From Istiophorus platypterus (lineage: Eukaryota > Chordata > Actinopteri > Istiophoriformes > Istiophoridae), in NCBI GenBank assembly GCA_016859345.1, contig CM029120.1, forward strand, positions 23,141,501-23,205,500: a stretch of 64,000 bases of DNA. The letters are read 5' to 3'. Shown one piece after another: positions 45,490 through 57,815 of the stretch (the first letter of the stretch is position 1; the number at the start of each line of letters is the position of its first letter). A program made the position numbers and the translations under genes. Below the pieces are notes generated by a model. That model was not told where the DNA came from. It ran no database searches and was given only the letters and a program-made list of their open reading frames with translations.

Positions 45490-46985
45490 GCTGATTTTAA
45501 GTACAGAATTTAGAATATCTTCGGAAATAAATGCAACCTAACCAATTTTGTACAATCAAAATATTTTACTAATACGCACAACGTTACTGAACAAAAGAAA
45601 ATAAAAATACAAAACTTGCATTTTAGCAAAATAATACACACATAAAATGTACCCCAGAAACAATTATTGGCATCCTTCAGTAATATTTTGTTGCAGAACA
45701 TTTGGCAACAGTGAGAGACTCTAAATGTTTCTTTTAACTATCTAGAAGCTTCTTACACCAGTCTGATGGGAGTTCCTGTCACTTTTCCTTTGTTTTCTGT
45801 TCAAGCTCCAGGAGTTCATTTTGCAATGGCAGGTTACAGCTCTCACAGAAGGTTTTTTAATGGGATTTAGGTCAGGACTATTTGCTCTCCAGCTTTACAC
45901 AGTCCATCTTTTCCTTTTACTCATTCTTTAGTGCAGCTGGACTGATGATTAGTGCTGCTGGAGGTGTGATTTGGGTCATTGTCCTGCTGAAAGACCCAAG
46001 ATCTCAAGCCTACTTTTCTGACACTGAGTAACACATTTTACTCTAAAATGCTTGGTAGACTTCTGATTTCATCATTCCTTTGATACATTCATTGAGAACA
46101 AGGAGCAGCAAAGCAGCAAAGCAGCCCTACAGGATGAAAAGCACCACTTTTTTTTACTGTAGGTAAGGTGCTCTTTTATGTATGGGCTTCATTTCAGCGA
46201 TTATAAACACACTTATTCAGTTCCCAAAGAGTTGTTCTTTGCATTCATCTGTATATGTAGAGCATCATCTCAGAAAGACTGTGAATATCTATGGAAGTTT
46301 TTGCAGTCGTTGCAGTCTTGCCTCTTGGTGCCTTTTTTCATCAGTCATGTCCTCCTCTGCCTTTGCCCATGGTTTAGTGTGCAGTGTATGGTGCACGCTG
46401 AAATCAGCACTCAGAAATCAGCACTCTAGGCCAGTCCTAATCTGATGGTTTTTCCACAATCTGCACCAACCTTTGCAGCCTTCTCAGACTTCCACATCCT
46501 CTAAGCATCTTAAAAATGTTATGACTGTGAAAATTATGAACTGTTTTCAAGATCTTGAGGAATTTCAAGATCTTTGATGAGTGCATTGTAGTCTTTGAAG
46601 TGATTATATATTTTGGTAATAGCATTTCTAATGCTCCCAAACAGCTCTCTTGCTACTGCCACTATGAAAAAAAACTAGAAACAATCGACCCTTTTTATGC
46701 ATACCAACATTCTTCTTTTTTTTTTAGGTGATGTAAACACTGAAAATTTAGCATAGGCGAGACTTTTTTTTGAGGTACTAATTTAAATCCATCACAAGAG
46801 TGCCAACAATTGTTTGAAACATACATTTTATGTCTGTATTTTTTATTTCACTTCTTGTTTTTTTTGTAACATTTGACATTTTATCAAATATTTTGAATAT
46901 CCATAACTGGTAGATTTGTGCTTATTTCTGAATATATTCTAAATACTGTATTTAAAATTCATTGGTGCCAATAATTTCAAATAGG
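45490..46985 (-). mobile_element. decayed Tc1-like transposon (MAKTK family), copy B3
   Basis: The terminal regions are inverted: AAGTACAGAATTTAGAATATCTTC at the left and TATTCTAAATACTGTATTTAAA at the right (46931-46953). The interior is antisense transposase: 45962-46010 (the HHxDPxx-containing stretch), 46180-46290 (SQSFWENVLW region drifted) and 46437-46670 (N-terminus). The native start codon position now reads CAC on + (GTG on -) at about 46660, so even the initiation codon is lost. Longest copy of this family in the window. Confidence 0.83.
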
Positions 46986-47555
46986 ACTTTAAATAAAGTT
47001 TAACCAAAATTTTAATTTCATTTTATAAAATTAAAACCTTTAATATATCATAGATACACATGAATGAAAAGTAAAATTTCAGTTCAATTGAATGATTTGA
47101 TTTTAATATTTCATAAAAAAGTCATAATGTTCTTGAAAAATTTTCAGACATTGTTGAAGAATTTGTGTACAATGTAGTTTTTAAGTTTTGTAATTTAAAA
47201 GTTACTCTGATTTTCTGTTAACTTGAGTGAAATTGAAGAGAACAAAGAGAAAGAGAACCAAAAATACTTCATATGACTGTTATTATTTCATGACTGGATA
47301 GCAAAACAAAAGGTCCTTAAATCTCAAGTGTTAAACCACAGGAATGATTATTCAAAATGTTTCTAGCTCCTACTTTCCTTATATTCTCCCCCCGATACAC
47401 AGTGGATAAAATCTGGTGTCTGATATTGAAATGTGAGGTCACCCTGCAGCAGTCCAGCTTACCTGAGAGCTGTTCTATTCAAAAGACGCCACACAGATGA
47501 AAGAGGTCAGAGCAACCCTGATATTGGAAAATTGGTTTACTCGCATCCACCATTA
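46986..47555. other. AT-rich intergenic sequence
   Basis: No motif, except high-AT patches that may be decayed transposon termini. Confidence 0.4.
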
Positions 47556-47559
47556 GTTT

Positions 47560-47720
47560 AGTTAATAAAATGCCTCCCCCCTTCTCTCCTTTTTCTATTA
47601 AAATTCAGTGCGACCAGCACTGAATATTTTCCCTGACTCAGACCATCCCAGCATGTACTGGGGCCTCTGATCTGTCTCTCATAATTAGACGGATACCTCC
47701 TCCTCCTCCTGATTTTTTTT
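47560..47720. promoter_or_regulatory. candidate conserved non-coding element
   Basis: Repeat-free text with TTAGTTAATAAAATGCCTCC, CAGTGCGACCAGCACTGAAT (a small inverted CAGTGC..GCACTG pair) and CATAATTAGACGGATACC. Confidence 0.35.
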
Positions 47721-47989
47721 CTTCCTCTTCATCTTCATTTGCTTATTCATTTTCTTCCCATCCTCTTCTTGTACATTTGCTTTCCATTTCCCTCTTATTA
47801 TCTCATTTCTGAAGGGATGAGATAATTCTCAGGGTTGTTGGCATGTTTAGATTTTGACAGTTGTTCATCTGAAGATGCATATCTGAAAGTGTCAGGGGTC
47901 AGTTGCATCCTTCTTTCATCAGGATACATGGATTATTTTAAAAGAACTGGTTTTGTTATTTGACCATTTCATTATTTAATTAATTCAAT

Positions 47990-48545
47990 TCAATCCAATT
48001 TTATTTTATAGTGCCATATCATAATCACATATCATTATCACAGGGCACTTTTCATATAGAGCAGGTCTAGACCAGACTCTTTATAGTTATTATTTACAGA
48101 GACCCAACATTTCCCCCATGAGCAGCACTTGGCAACAGCAACAACGAAAAACTCCCTTTTAACAGGTAATGTTGAACAGATCCTGGCTCATGGTGGATGA
48201 CTGTCTGCCTCGACCGGCTGGAGAGAGAGTGAGAAGAGAAAGAGAGAGAGAGAGAGATTGGGGCAGGAGGGAGAAGAGAGAGTATAGCACAATAATGGGA
48301 CTAATACCTATATATAGTATAATTATACTAACAGGGCTAATAACATTACTAATAGGACTAAATGAAATGGTAAGAGTAGTAATCATAATAACTAAGGAGA
48401 CTACATACTACAAGATGGAGAGGAAGGACAGTTATTAACAAGCATTTTTGAGGCGTTAATGTGCACAGGAAGAGAGGGAAGTCACCCAGTAGCCTAGGCC
48501 TATAGCAGTATATTGAAGGGATGGCGCAAGCTAATGTTGTCAGAA
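47990..48545 (-). mobile_element. LINE 3' region (antisense)
   Basis: Starts with AATTCAATTCAATCCAATTTTATT, the antisense of the family's AATTGAATT-type tail, then the GAGCAGGTCTAGACCAGACTC palindrome-containing stretch, GAGACCCAACATT, a GA-rich tract and the (TAA/TAG)n block at 48290-48400, ending at 48540 with CCTAGGCCTATAGCAGTATA. Coding sequence absent: severely 5'-truncated copy. Confidence 0.82.
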
Positions 48546-48849
48546 TACATTTTGATTTACCTTAAGTTTAACAGGGCATCATAATCATTAGGACTACAAA
48601 CACTCATAGAGCATTTCATGTCGGTCAGGCAGGCTGTTGTTCAGGTTGTTCTCAACATACGCTTGATGGAAATATGGACCAACAAATAGATCTTGAGTAA
48701 GTATTAGTCACTTAGAGGTCCATGGGTGTATGTATTTGAACTGTTTGGTACAGGACATTTGGTTTAATACACATTTTGTTTCATTCCATCACAAAACAAA
48801 CTAAATCTAAGTATAAATGGTATAATCTCCTCCTTTCTGTCCATATTTT
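48546..48849. other. intergenic sequence, nothing recognised
   Basis: No feature seen. Confidence 0.4.
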
Positions 48850-49260
48850 GAATTGCTCTAAAAATTGCTCATCCAACCAACTTCAGACTGTGCAGGTGTA
48901 TTACTGAGGACCCTATAACCTGCAGTATTTACTTTGAAGTTTGTCGGATAAGCAGTTCTTGTGAAAGCTTTAAACATCACTTCTCTCCATGTTACTTGAC
49001 ATGAAAAAAGGTAGAACTACACTACAAGGGCAATTTACAGAATGTACATGCCAAGGTTTTAAGAAAGACAAAACTAAACTGCTACAGCACTTCCTACACC
49101 ATCACCATGATACTATCAAAGTGGAATGGAGCAGCAAACTCCAGAAACAAACTGTTTACTCTAGCATTGCCTGCAGGCACAATTATGTCAGGGCAGTTGT
49201 ATTGCTCAGGACCCAAGAAAGTGCAATGTGGAGTGTGAAGTTGTTTAGATGATGCTCTTA
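48850..49260. repeat. dispersed repeat related to 21455-21625
   Basis: CAACTTCAGACTGTGCAGGTGTATTACTGAGGACCC and CTCAGGACCCAAGAAAGTGCAATGTGGAGTGTGAAG: two copies of the same motif lie within 350 bp, flanking unrelated sequence. Class unknown. Confidence 0.5.
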
Positions 49261-49644
49261 AGAAAGCTGCAGGCTAGACGAGGGCAAGTCAAACAGTCAG
49301 GCCCTCCCTATATCATATTTTGAATTCAATTTGGTCTACATCTTATTATGTGCAGAATGTAAGAGTTCAATCAGGAAAGCTTTGACTGTAGGAAAGGGGA
49401 GCTGAGAGCTACCAATGGAAAAGCATTACCCAATTCATCTGTCATATGCACCTTGGTCAATTGCTCAGGTTGCGCAGGGGTACAGGGGTACAGAGGGTTC
49501 TTAAAGTTTTGAATGGTCATAGTGTTCCTGAAATAGTTTAAATGAATCTGGAAAAGTCTTAATCATTATATCTAAACACATAAACAGACCTATCTAGGAA
49601 ATGAAGTCACTGGTTAGAATAAACAAAATGGCAGTATTTATGAT

Positions 49645-49960
49645 TTGGTTCAATCGAATTGAATCAGATTGTATTTAGATGGCAGCAAATCATAACAGAG
49701 TTTATTTCAGGGATCTTTTCATATAGAGCAGGTCTATACCATATTTCATATTTACAGAGACCCAGCATTCCCCCATGAGCAAGCACTTGGCAACAGCAGC
49801 AAGGAAAAAGGGTTGCCAGCTGCCTCAACCATCTGGCTTGAGAGAAAAAAAAGAGAGAGAGAGAGACAATACAGATTTCACAAGATGAATAATGATCATG
49901 AGACTAATTATAAAACTGATAATTAATAGTAGGACTAATAATCATATATAAAATATATTC
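49645..49960 (-). mobile_element. LINE 3' region (antisense)
   Basis: Begins AATCGAATTGAATCAGATTG, continues with TATAGAGCAGGTCTATACC, GAGACCCAGCATTCCCCCATG, the GA-rich run at 49838-49866 and an (AAT/AGACT)n block to 49960. Heavily 5'-truncated. Confidence 0.8.
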
Positions 49961-52325
49961 TACATGTTCAGAACATGAGCCAAGAAAAACATATATGGCT
50001 GACAATTTACAGGCTACTACTGCTTTCCGTTCATGTAGGTAATGGTTTACAAACCAGCAGTATTAAGATCGGTCATGTTAGTACCAGTAGGCATCAACAC
50101 TTCAGAAGGTTTAGCTTTTTCAGTCCCATAAAAAAAACATACTAGCATACAAGATATATAGATGCATCGACTGCAGCTGTAGCAGATGTGACTCTTGTAA
50201 TTTCCTGGTTCAGGGTCTTGTTGGTGTCCAAGGGACCCTTAGCCACAGCTGCTTACATTTTTTTCTTTTTTGCTTTGGGTTATTGGGCTCTTCCACTGTT
50301 GTTATAAGATTAACTGATGCTGTTACAGTTTGATGGAATTCATTTTTTTCATCCAGTGAAAACTATTTTTATCACCTCTCCAAATCTCTGATACCATGTT
50401 GTTGTTGGAAGATGTGTGTAATTGAGGTGTGGGTGTTGAGGGTTTTTGAGGAGTATCATTACCCCAGAGGATTCAAGCTACTGTGTCAGACTTGCAGAAG
50501 AAGAGATCTTATTTTGCATTCATTGTAGAAACATCGAAACCTGTCCCAACGTTGAGCTGCATGCCAGAGAGGTCGACGAACAGAAGGAGAGGAGTTTTAA
50601 TATTGATGCATTACATCAGACAGAGTGTACCACTATGAGAGCACTTTCAGCAACCAGTGCATGTGTGCTGCCTCACGTTCATCCACTCTCCACACCGTCC
50701 TAGGCAGCAGGATTGTTTTCCTTCCTTCTCCCCTCCCTATACCCAATTTGGAAAGCCTCACATCCTCTGCAGCAGATCTGATAACCACCATACTGGATAA
50801 CATCTAGCTGCACCGATCTCTAAGACGTCCTTCCCCGGGGTACAACTGCCAGTACCAATCTCAGCATTAAAATATGATTTTGATGGTCATTATTAAGATA
50901 AGCATCATGTTCGTCTGGCAGAAGATTACACTGATAGTGTCAAAGCTTATAACAACTGTCCTTTCGAGGAATGAAGAGTTTTTCAGACTTAGTAGATGAA
51001 AATAGCCTATCTTGGCCAATCACAGGGCCAGAGTGGGCATACTGTGGTAATCCCAAATGTGGTATTTCAAAGAGTCTTGCAGTGATACTCTCATTACTGT
51101 TTTGTTTAAAAACACTTGGCAGATAACACCTGTCAGTTGCGCAGCATGGATAGATTGTTGACATCTTCCGCTTTTCCTTTCAATTTAAGTCCAAAGAAAA
51201 AGGACTCATAAAATTCACTAATATACATTAGCATTTACCTTTCTTTTTATCTGCGCTGAAATATTTAATTTTATGTGCAAAACAATCATACTGTGATAAA
51301 ATTTTAGGTCCAACAGGGGAAGAAACAGAAGGGGCACTATTTTTGTGTTGGCTCTGTAATCCATGGCAGTTAGTAAGTAGTCTATACAAGGATGCAAGAG
51401 CCATTTTTTGACCTCTCATCATAGTTCTATTTATACTTTTTATAGTACATGAAATTGCATTTCCTGTGGCTTTAGTGAACAAAGTAGAATACTTTAAGAT
51501 TTTTAAAAAATAAAGAATAAAGAAAATAAAGAATTAAATTGTAATTAATATATACGAAAAGTAGAAATATAGTGCAATAAAGAATAGAATAGCAATAAAA
51601 TAAAATAAAATTAAGGATACCATTGCCCTAAGGAAGGAAGGGGCAAAGAAACAAGAATTAAAATAAATAAATAAATAAATAAAAATAAATAAATAAATAA
51701 GAGGGTGTACAGGGTGGAGCAGGCAATTGAAGCTATGGATTGTGCAAAAGATATGCCCATGCATATTTAACAGACTACAGAAAAGTCCTGTAGTGCATTC
51801 TTCCAAAATCTTAGATCACTACATTACTTTAATGTAATATTAATTTGTCATTACAAATGATAATATCAGCTTAACAATATGTGTGAATAGTTGAAGCATT
51901 GAAAAATGTCAATGAATATCAGATTATCTTTAATAACAGCATACACCCAAGCTGGCATGGACTTCCACAAGTATGTGTAAAACCTAAAGATAAATATTAT
52001 CCCACCATGATTTGACAGTGTTCCAAAGTGTCTGTCAGGTGCTGGGAGGCAGATGCCAGAGATGCAGCTCAAGACAATGCCTCAAAGGTAGAGGGCAGGT
52101 TTTATACTGAAGGGGTTTCCCTACACTCTGGCGACTTTGACTGCAGTCACCGAAAGGCTGAGGGCATCTGTTCCATCACTAGTCCAGTCTTTCTAGAGAA
52201 AGGTTGTGAACTTTCAATTCACAATCATGCACAGCAGATGTGCTGATTTTATTTTGTGCAAAAAAGCACCAAACTGTTGCAAAAAGACCACAGTACTACT
52301 TATAGATCAATTAAAACAGTGAAAG
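49961..52325. other. intergenic sequence, unrecognised
   Basis: 50440-51200 is of higher complexity, with an 85-codon open frame at 50446-50703 that has no family features, possible CG dinucleotides near 50545-50580, and no splice context. 51890-52260 is repeat-like but unassigned. Nothing here can be called a gene. Confidence 0.4.
51655..51702. repeat. (AAAT)n microsatellite
   Basis: About eleven AAAT-type units with one AAAAT interruption. Confidence 0.92.
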
Positions 52326-52329
52326 CATT

Positions 52330-52470
52330 TTGTTGTTGTTTTTTTAGAAACTTTTGATATTTTCATTAAATATTTTGATTATACAAAAGTGATTGATTTG
52401 CATGGGTTTCTGAAGATATTTTAAATACTGCTTAAAATTCAGGGGAAATAATTTCAATCAGGACTGTAGC
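52330..52470 (-). mobile_element. terminal fragment of MAKTK-family Tc1, copy B4
   Basis: TTTCTGAAGATATTTTAAATACTGC, TTAAAATTCAGGGG and AATAATTTCAATCAGGACTGTAG match the right-hand terminal regions of copies B1 and B3. No transposase remains. Confidence 0.7.
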
Positions 52471-52559
52471 ATCTTTCAACTTTTCAGTGCTTCACAATGG
52501 TTTCTGCGATACAGAGATTTAAAAGTCTTATTCTTGAAGAATGAAATGAGTACAAACCA

Positions 52560-53020
52560 CATGAAATTTGCTTCCACCATTTGTTCATTCAACCATATTA
52601 ACTCTGGTAGTGATCTACACCCCCATTTGCCATGAATTCACATCTTATCAAATCATGTATACACCAATAGATGGAGTAATAGTCAGAGGCTGCATTATTC
52701 AAGTCACCCTCATGAATAATGTAATAAATGTAAGGGTGCTTGGCTACCATGCTAAAATGTCCTTTTGACAGCATAGCGCAGCATTAGATCTTATTAATCT
52801 AAGATACAAATGAATAATTTCTCAATGCAAATTCACAATCATTCTGTCACAGAGAAAGAAAGAGAGTACTGATAATTTGAATACCATTGTAATCTGACAG
52901 CAAACTCCAATGCTTTTTCAATAGCTTGGGTAAATATTGCTTATAGAGGACTTGGATTAATTCACAGATTAAGGAGCTCCTTGCCTAGGCTTTTCATGCT
53001 AGTGCCCACATAATGCTTTC
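52560..53020. promoter_or_regulatory. candidate conserved non-coding element
   Basis: Repeat-poor sequence rich in TAAT/ATTA and ATGAATAAT cores: CACCCTCATGAATAATG, CAGCATTAGATCTTATTAATC and GGATTAATTCACAGATTAAGG. Bounded by Tc1 and LINE remnants. Confidence 0.33.
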
Positions 53021-53024
53021 CATA

Positions 53025-54610
53025 ATACAATTCAATTCGAATATGAGTTTTATTTATATATCATAAAGGAGGATATGTCATGGGTTATGTTTATTATAGA
53101 GCAGGTCTAGACCAGACTCTTTACAGTTATTATTTACAGAGACCCAACATTTCCACCACGAAAAAGCACTTGGCAACAGCGGCAACAAAAAGCTCCCTCT
53201 AAACAAGTAGAAATGTTGAACGTACCTTTGCTCCTGGTTGGCGGCCAGTTGCCTCAACCAGCTGGGTTGAGAGAAAAAGAGAGCGAGAGCCAAGAGATAG
53301 GAGGGGGGTAGTAGGGAGAAGAGAGTGTACCACGATGAAGGTACAACGTAAAGATGTATGATAATAATGAGACTAATAGCAAAACTAATAGTTATAATAA
53401 TAGGGACAATAATAATACTAATAAGACTAAATAAAATAGTAATAACTGATGCTCATGTGCAGTAGATGGTCTCCAACCATGGATTGCGACTCAGGAGCAT
53501 CAGAGGCAAAAAACCTGAAGTAAGCGACAGGAATAGAGAGGAGAGGGATCAGGAAGTAGAAAACTATGGGAGAGAGAAAAAGTAAAGCTAATAATGAGCA
53601 TTGTTTGGATGTTAATTCACACAGGTTGAGAGTAAGAGGAGGAGAGATGAGCTTAGTGCATCATGGGAAGTCCCCAGGCACCTAGGTCTATAGCAGCAAA
53701 ACTAGGGGGATGCTTCAAGCTGAGCCTGAGCCAGCCCTGACTATAAGCTTTATCAAAAAGAAAGGTTATAAGCCTGCTCTTAAATGTGGAGATGGTGTCT
53801 GCCTCCCAGACCAAAATTGGAAGGTGGTTCCACAACAGAGGAGCCTGATAACTGAAAGCTCTGCCTCCATTCTGCTTGTGGAGACTCTAGGAACCACAAG
53901 TAGACCTGCATTCTGGGAATTAAGTGTTCTACTGGGATAGTAAGGTATTATGAGATCTGTAGGATAAGATAGTGTTTGGCTGATAAGAGTTTTCTAGGCA
54001 AGGAGGAGGATTTTAAATTATATTCTAGATTTTACAGGGAGCGAATGCAGAGAAGCTGACACAGGAGAGATTTGGTCTCTTTTCCTAGTTCCCATTAATG
54101 CTCATGCTGCAGCATTCTGGTCAGCTGGGAAGTATTTAAAGCTTTTTTAGGAAAGCCTGAAAATAAGGATTTTCAATAACTGAGCATAGAAGTAATAAAT
54201 GCATGTACTTGTCTTTCTGCATTATTTTGTGACAAGATGTGCTCAATTTTTACTGTTATGTAGGCGAAAAAAGGCAGTCTTTGTTTTATGTGGGAGTTAC
54301 AGGACATGTCTTGATCAAAGACAACTGCAAGATTCCTAACGGTGGAGCTAGAGGCCAGAGCAATGCCATCTAATGTAAGTATGTCATTAGGTAACGTGTT
54401 TCTTAGGTGTTTCAGGCCAAGCACGATTACTTCAGTTTTATCTGAGTTCAACAATAGGAAATTGCTGTTCATTCAGATCTATATGTTCATTAGACATCCT
54501 TGAAGTTTAGCCAACTGACTGATTTCATCAAGTGTTTCCTAATATCACTGCCTGAGGGACGCATGTATAGGATGAATAGAACTGGTCCAAGAATAGAACC
54601 TTGTGCTTTT
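53025..54610 (-). mobile_element. decayed LINE, 3' half with RT thumb and C-terminal domain
   Basis: From the 3' end (left): CAATTCAATTCG tail, the 3' region (53080-53345), (TAA)n block (53355-53450), C-terminal domain (53653-54120: NHLPILVWEADT and FKSRLITFLFDKAY on the minus strand) and the thumb region (54173-54472: FLLLNSDKTEVIVLG and LTLDGIALASSSTVRNLAV). 54540-54610 on the minus strand is a remnant of the palm GS.LGPVLFILYM block. The palm YADD segment itself is missing. Confidence 0.87.
54173..54472 (-). pseudogene. LINE reverse transcriptase thumb-region fragment
   Basis: 99 open codons. The LNSDKTEV.V.G.K and ILTLDG..L..S..VRNL stretches are the conserved blocks just after the palm in L2/CR1/Rex1-group proteins. 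The upstream catalytic YADD segment is not in the same piece. Confidence 0.87.
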
Positions 54611-54729
54611 TTAAAGAGTCAACATTTAACTCTCTTATATTGTTGTATTTTTGTTGTATTTCTTTCGTGGTAGTCTTAATTATTATTAGGTTTTTCAGTA
54701 CAACTCCTCCTCTGTTTATTTTTGAGTTC

Positions 54730-55860
54730 ATTGATTTTAGTGCTTGGGGGCAGACAGAGTTTCTATGGGGTTTTTGGTGAATGACATCTGTAATGGAAGC
54801 CCAGAGAAGTGTGTAAAACTACAACTCTGCTTCCTGGTCGCACTTCATTTGCTGGACACTATCTTGCCAGCCAGCGGTTGAATAATGACATGGGGCTGTA
54901 CAAATCGCTGGTCAAATTGGGAAGGGCCTCATAGAAAACTCAAAAGTCCACCACTGTGTGTGCTAATGTACAAACTGTCTAAATATTAACTTTTGAGACC
55001 TCTCATTGGCATAATCAGATACCGTTATTACCGGCTTGAATAATAATCTTATTATACTTACACTTATCTTAGCCAGCAGTTTTTATTATGATTCTACATT
55101 GCCTGCTCTGGCCCAAGGAATAAATTTAATCACATTCACTGGTGTCACTAATTTCAAGTGTCTTAAGACAGAGCTGCCAATAATCAGAGTTGTTTTCTCA
55201 GCGGATGTGTCATTGAGCAGGGAGAATCTATTTGAAATGTGAGGTGGTCGGTGGTGAACCACAGGGTTTTACTTAGGGCTACATTTTTTATTATGGACAG
55301 TCAACCAGCTGCCCAGGAGGGAGTAGCAGCTAAACTAGGTCAGCTCACACTGGCTACTTGGGGCTAGCTAACAACAGCAGTTAACAAATTATTTTCCATG
55401 GTGTAGAGTGGTGCTTCTAAATCACTGAGTCTTGTCTCCATCCATAAAAATAACCACACTTATTATACATACTCTTTTTGCTAAATGGAGGCATAGTTGT
55501 AACTAAGACAGAGCAGGAGAGTGAGAGGGAGAGAGCGAAGCCATTGCTAACTGCAATGTTAAAGCAACTGGCAGATCTGAAAGGCATGTAAATAACTTTG
55601 AAGTAGCGAGAAAATCGCTAAAATAAGGAGGAACCTAGGAATGTTTTAGCAGAACTAATGTTGGTTAAAAATGAAATGATAATTAGCTGCTGTAATGAAG
55701 AAAATAGCTAAATTATCTGGGTAAAAGCAGAGCAGCAAAACAAGCTACTAGTCTCATGAGCGCCGACAGCTGGAAATGACACAGTGCACTTACCCTGGTA
55801 CGTCAGCATGTCCTCACGCAGCTAAGCAAATCATAAACCCCAAATAAGTAATCCCGTCAT
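54730..55860 (-). mobile_element. LINE ORF1 remnant with SGNH/esterase-like signatures
   Basis: On the minus strand 55195-55090 reads, with frameshifts, LIIGSSVLRHLKL, then IKFIPWARAGNVES, then KIIIQAGNN. These parallel the GSS, GARAGDIES and GGND blocks of the SGNH/esterase-type ORF1 found in L2/CR1 elements. 54760-54930 and 55240-55560 have the texture of the surrounding ORF1 and 5' region. Position and strand fit the 5' half of the LINE at 53025-54610, with the endonuclease and most of the palm deleted. Confidence 0.6.
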
Positions 55861-57104
55861 GGCAGCTTGCAATCAGTGTGTCCCATTGCAAAGGAAGGCA
55901 GGCCTGCCATCAGTAGGGGGTCAAATGGTAAAGATAACACCAGCACAAGGCCCACTGGCCCAACTACAAAAGCACTGCAGCTATTGTGCCAACAGAGTTG
56001 GTTATGCACTGTTAGCTATTTAAGTCAGCTGTCCTTTTATAACATTCAACATTAGCGAGGATCCGTTGTGCTTCTGTGTTTGTATTTCATTCAAAAACTG
56101 GAGACTAGCCTACCATTTTAAGGTTAGCAATGAATCTCAATTGACATTATTTTTGTTCAGCTTATTTTAACCCCTGCAGCATTATTTGTATCTTACACAT
56201 ACCTAGTGTCATGTTCATCCCACTTTTTAGAAAGGAGGGGGTACCAGCTAGCTAGTAGTAATTGGGCTTTCCCTGGACCTCAGGTCGACTCTAATTAAAG
56301 CCCTGAGAGCTCTGGTTCAGGCATCTGGACACCAGCTTTTTGCACAGGGGGAGACAACGATACCCTTTTACCCCTTTTATTTAGCAAAAGGACGCTATAG
56401 TTGGTCATCATTAAGGCATATCATAGGGCTGGGGGGTTCTGTGTTTGGGGGAATGACTGACATTGGGAGTGGGGGTGTTGAGGGCCAGTGGTAAGGTACT
56501 GTTTTTGTCTGTTTGTTGGGTTGTCTATTCCTGCACAGACGATCTCAGTTAACCATCGGCTTAGGTTTAATTACTTCTGTGTTTTCTTATAGTTCAGAGT
56601 GTATCAGCTAAAAAACCCTGTGACATTAAAGAAATATGTGTTATGCATGTATGCAGAGCATTTCCATACTTTTGAGGTATTTTTGCATAATACAAAGGAT
56701 AGCAATGTTTAGGGCCCATAATATAGCCCATTTTTTTTTGGATATAGGAAGATAACCACTCACCTTGTGCCATTAATCTTTTGGAGGCCTTTCAGAGGTT
56801 CAAGGGGGTATTTGTCCCTCTTTGTCTCTATTCTCTTTATCATCATTCTGTTTGTGTTGCTCAGCATTTTCTACTGCTTCAGGGTGGGTACTCAATTGGT
56901 TTTGATTACTAACTGCTCCTGCTTTCTCCTATATGAAAACATAGGGAATATTTGCCTTGTTTTAGATTCTATAGAATCACCAACACTGCAGTGAACCAGG
57001 GCAGTAACCTCCCCTAGGGGTTACTTACTGTATGTCATGCCCTTTGTTCCTTGTAAGTTGGGGGCTTCTAAAGTGTTGGGGGGAGCTCCATTCTGCAATA
57101 CAAA
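55861..57104. repeat. possible decayed retroelement, class uncertain
   Basis: Text such as CATCTGGACACCAGCTTTTTGCACAGGGGGAGACAACG (56319-56355) and GAATGACTGACATTGGGAGTGGGGG resembles a repeated fish sequence, possibly the 5' part of an L1-like element. No protein domain could be read. 56767-56994 has only an unremarkable frame. Confidence 0.3.
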
Positions 57105-57310
57105 AACATAGATATGGATATCTGTAGAGGTAGAATGGGTTGTCCACTGATCACAGGGTCAGTGGTTTAATTAATGAGAACTCTTAGATTGCTCCTAAAC
57201 TAAAGACCAGCACCTTGCATGGTAGCTTTCTACGACTGTTGTGTGAGTGTGCGAATGGATGAGTGAGAGGAATGTTATAATGCTTTTGATAAAAGACTAA
57301 ACACAACTGA
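57105..57310 (+). repeat. decayed SINE-like dispersed repeat
   Basis: GGTTGTCCACTGATCACAGGGTCAGTGGTTTAAT corresponds to a widespread teleost repeat with a tRNA-like box B (GGTTCGATTC in intact copies, here decayed); CAGCACCTTGCATGG, GTGTGAGTGTGCGAATGG and GTGAGAGG follow in the expected order. No intact Pol III box remains. Confidence 0.55.
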
Positions 57311-57709
57311 AACTATCTACTATTTTGGTGTTTTTTTGAGTTTGTGGGATAATTCTTTTGTCTTAGACTTAGTATTATATATTTACCTTTGGAAAAATAA
57401 ACAAGCAAATAAAAAAAAAAACATGAACATCATTCTGTCATCATTCTGTAGAGCACCAATTCTCATTTGAATGACAGTATGTACATCTGGTTTTCATATA
57501 TTAAGCTTACATTAAACTGTAAAAGCACATGTATTTTACAGAGAAAACTAGGAATATGTAAAAACATCAATTTTGGAATTAATGTCACATATGCAGAAAA
57601 ATTCAAAATTTGATATATTTACATTTAGATTTATGTGTTTTTTGGACAAGAATTTGGGACTTGGACTTCAAAACAAGTATTGACTGAAAAATATTATAAG
57701 ATCTCTCTG

Positions 57710-57815
57710 AGAAACCATTTTAAATTGATTGTACTTATACAGCAGTTTTCTTATTGACCATTCAAAGTGCTTTACACTACTGCTACCTTCCATGAGACAT
57801 CCCCCTTCACTGAAC
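57710..57815. repeat. fragment of a dispersed repeat
   Basis: CCATTCAAAGTGCTTTACACTAC and CCCCCTTCACTGAACATG resemble the common 'cactcaaagcgctttacac..cattcacccattcacac' repeat of fish genomes. Confidence 0.45.

Noticed and set aside
50446..50703. 85-codon open frame in a moderately complex region
   Set aside because: No recognisable family and no exon context; length is within chance expectation for this amount of sequence.
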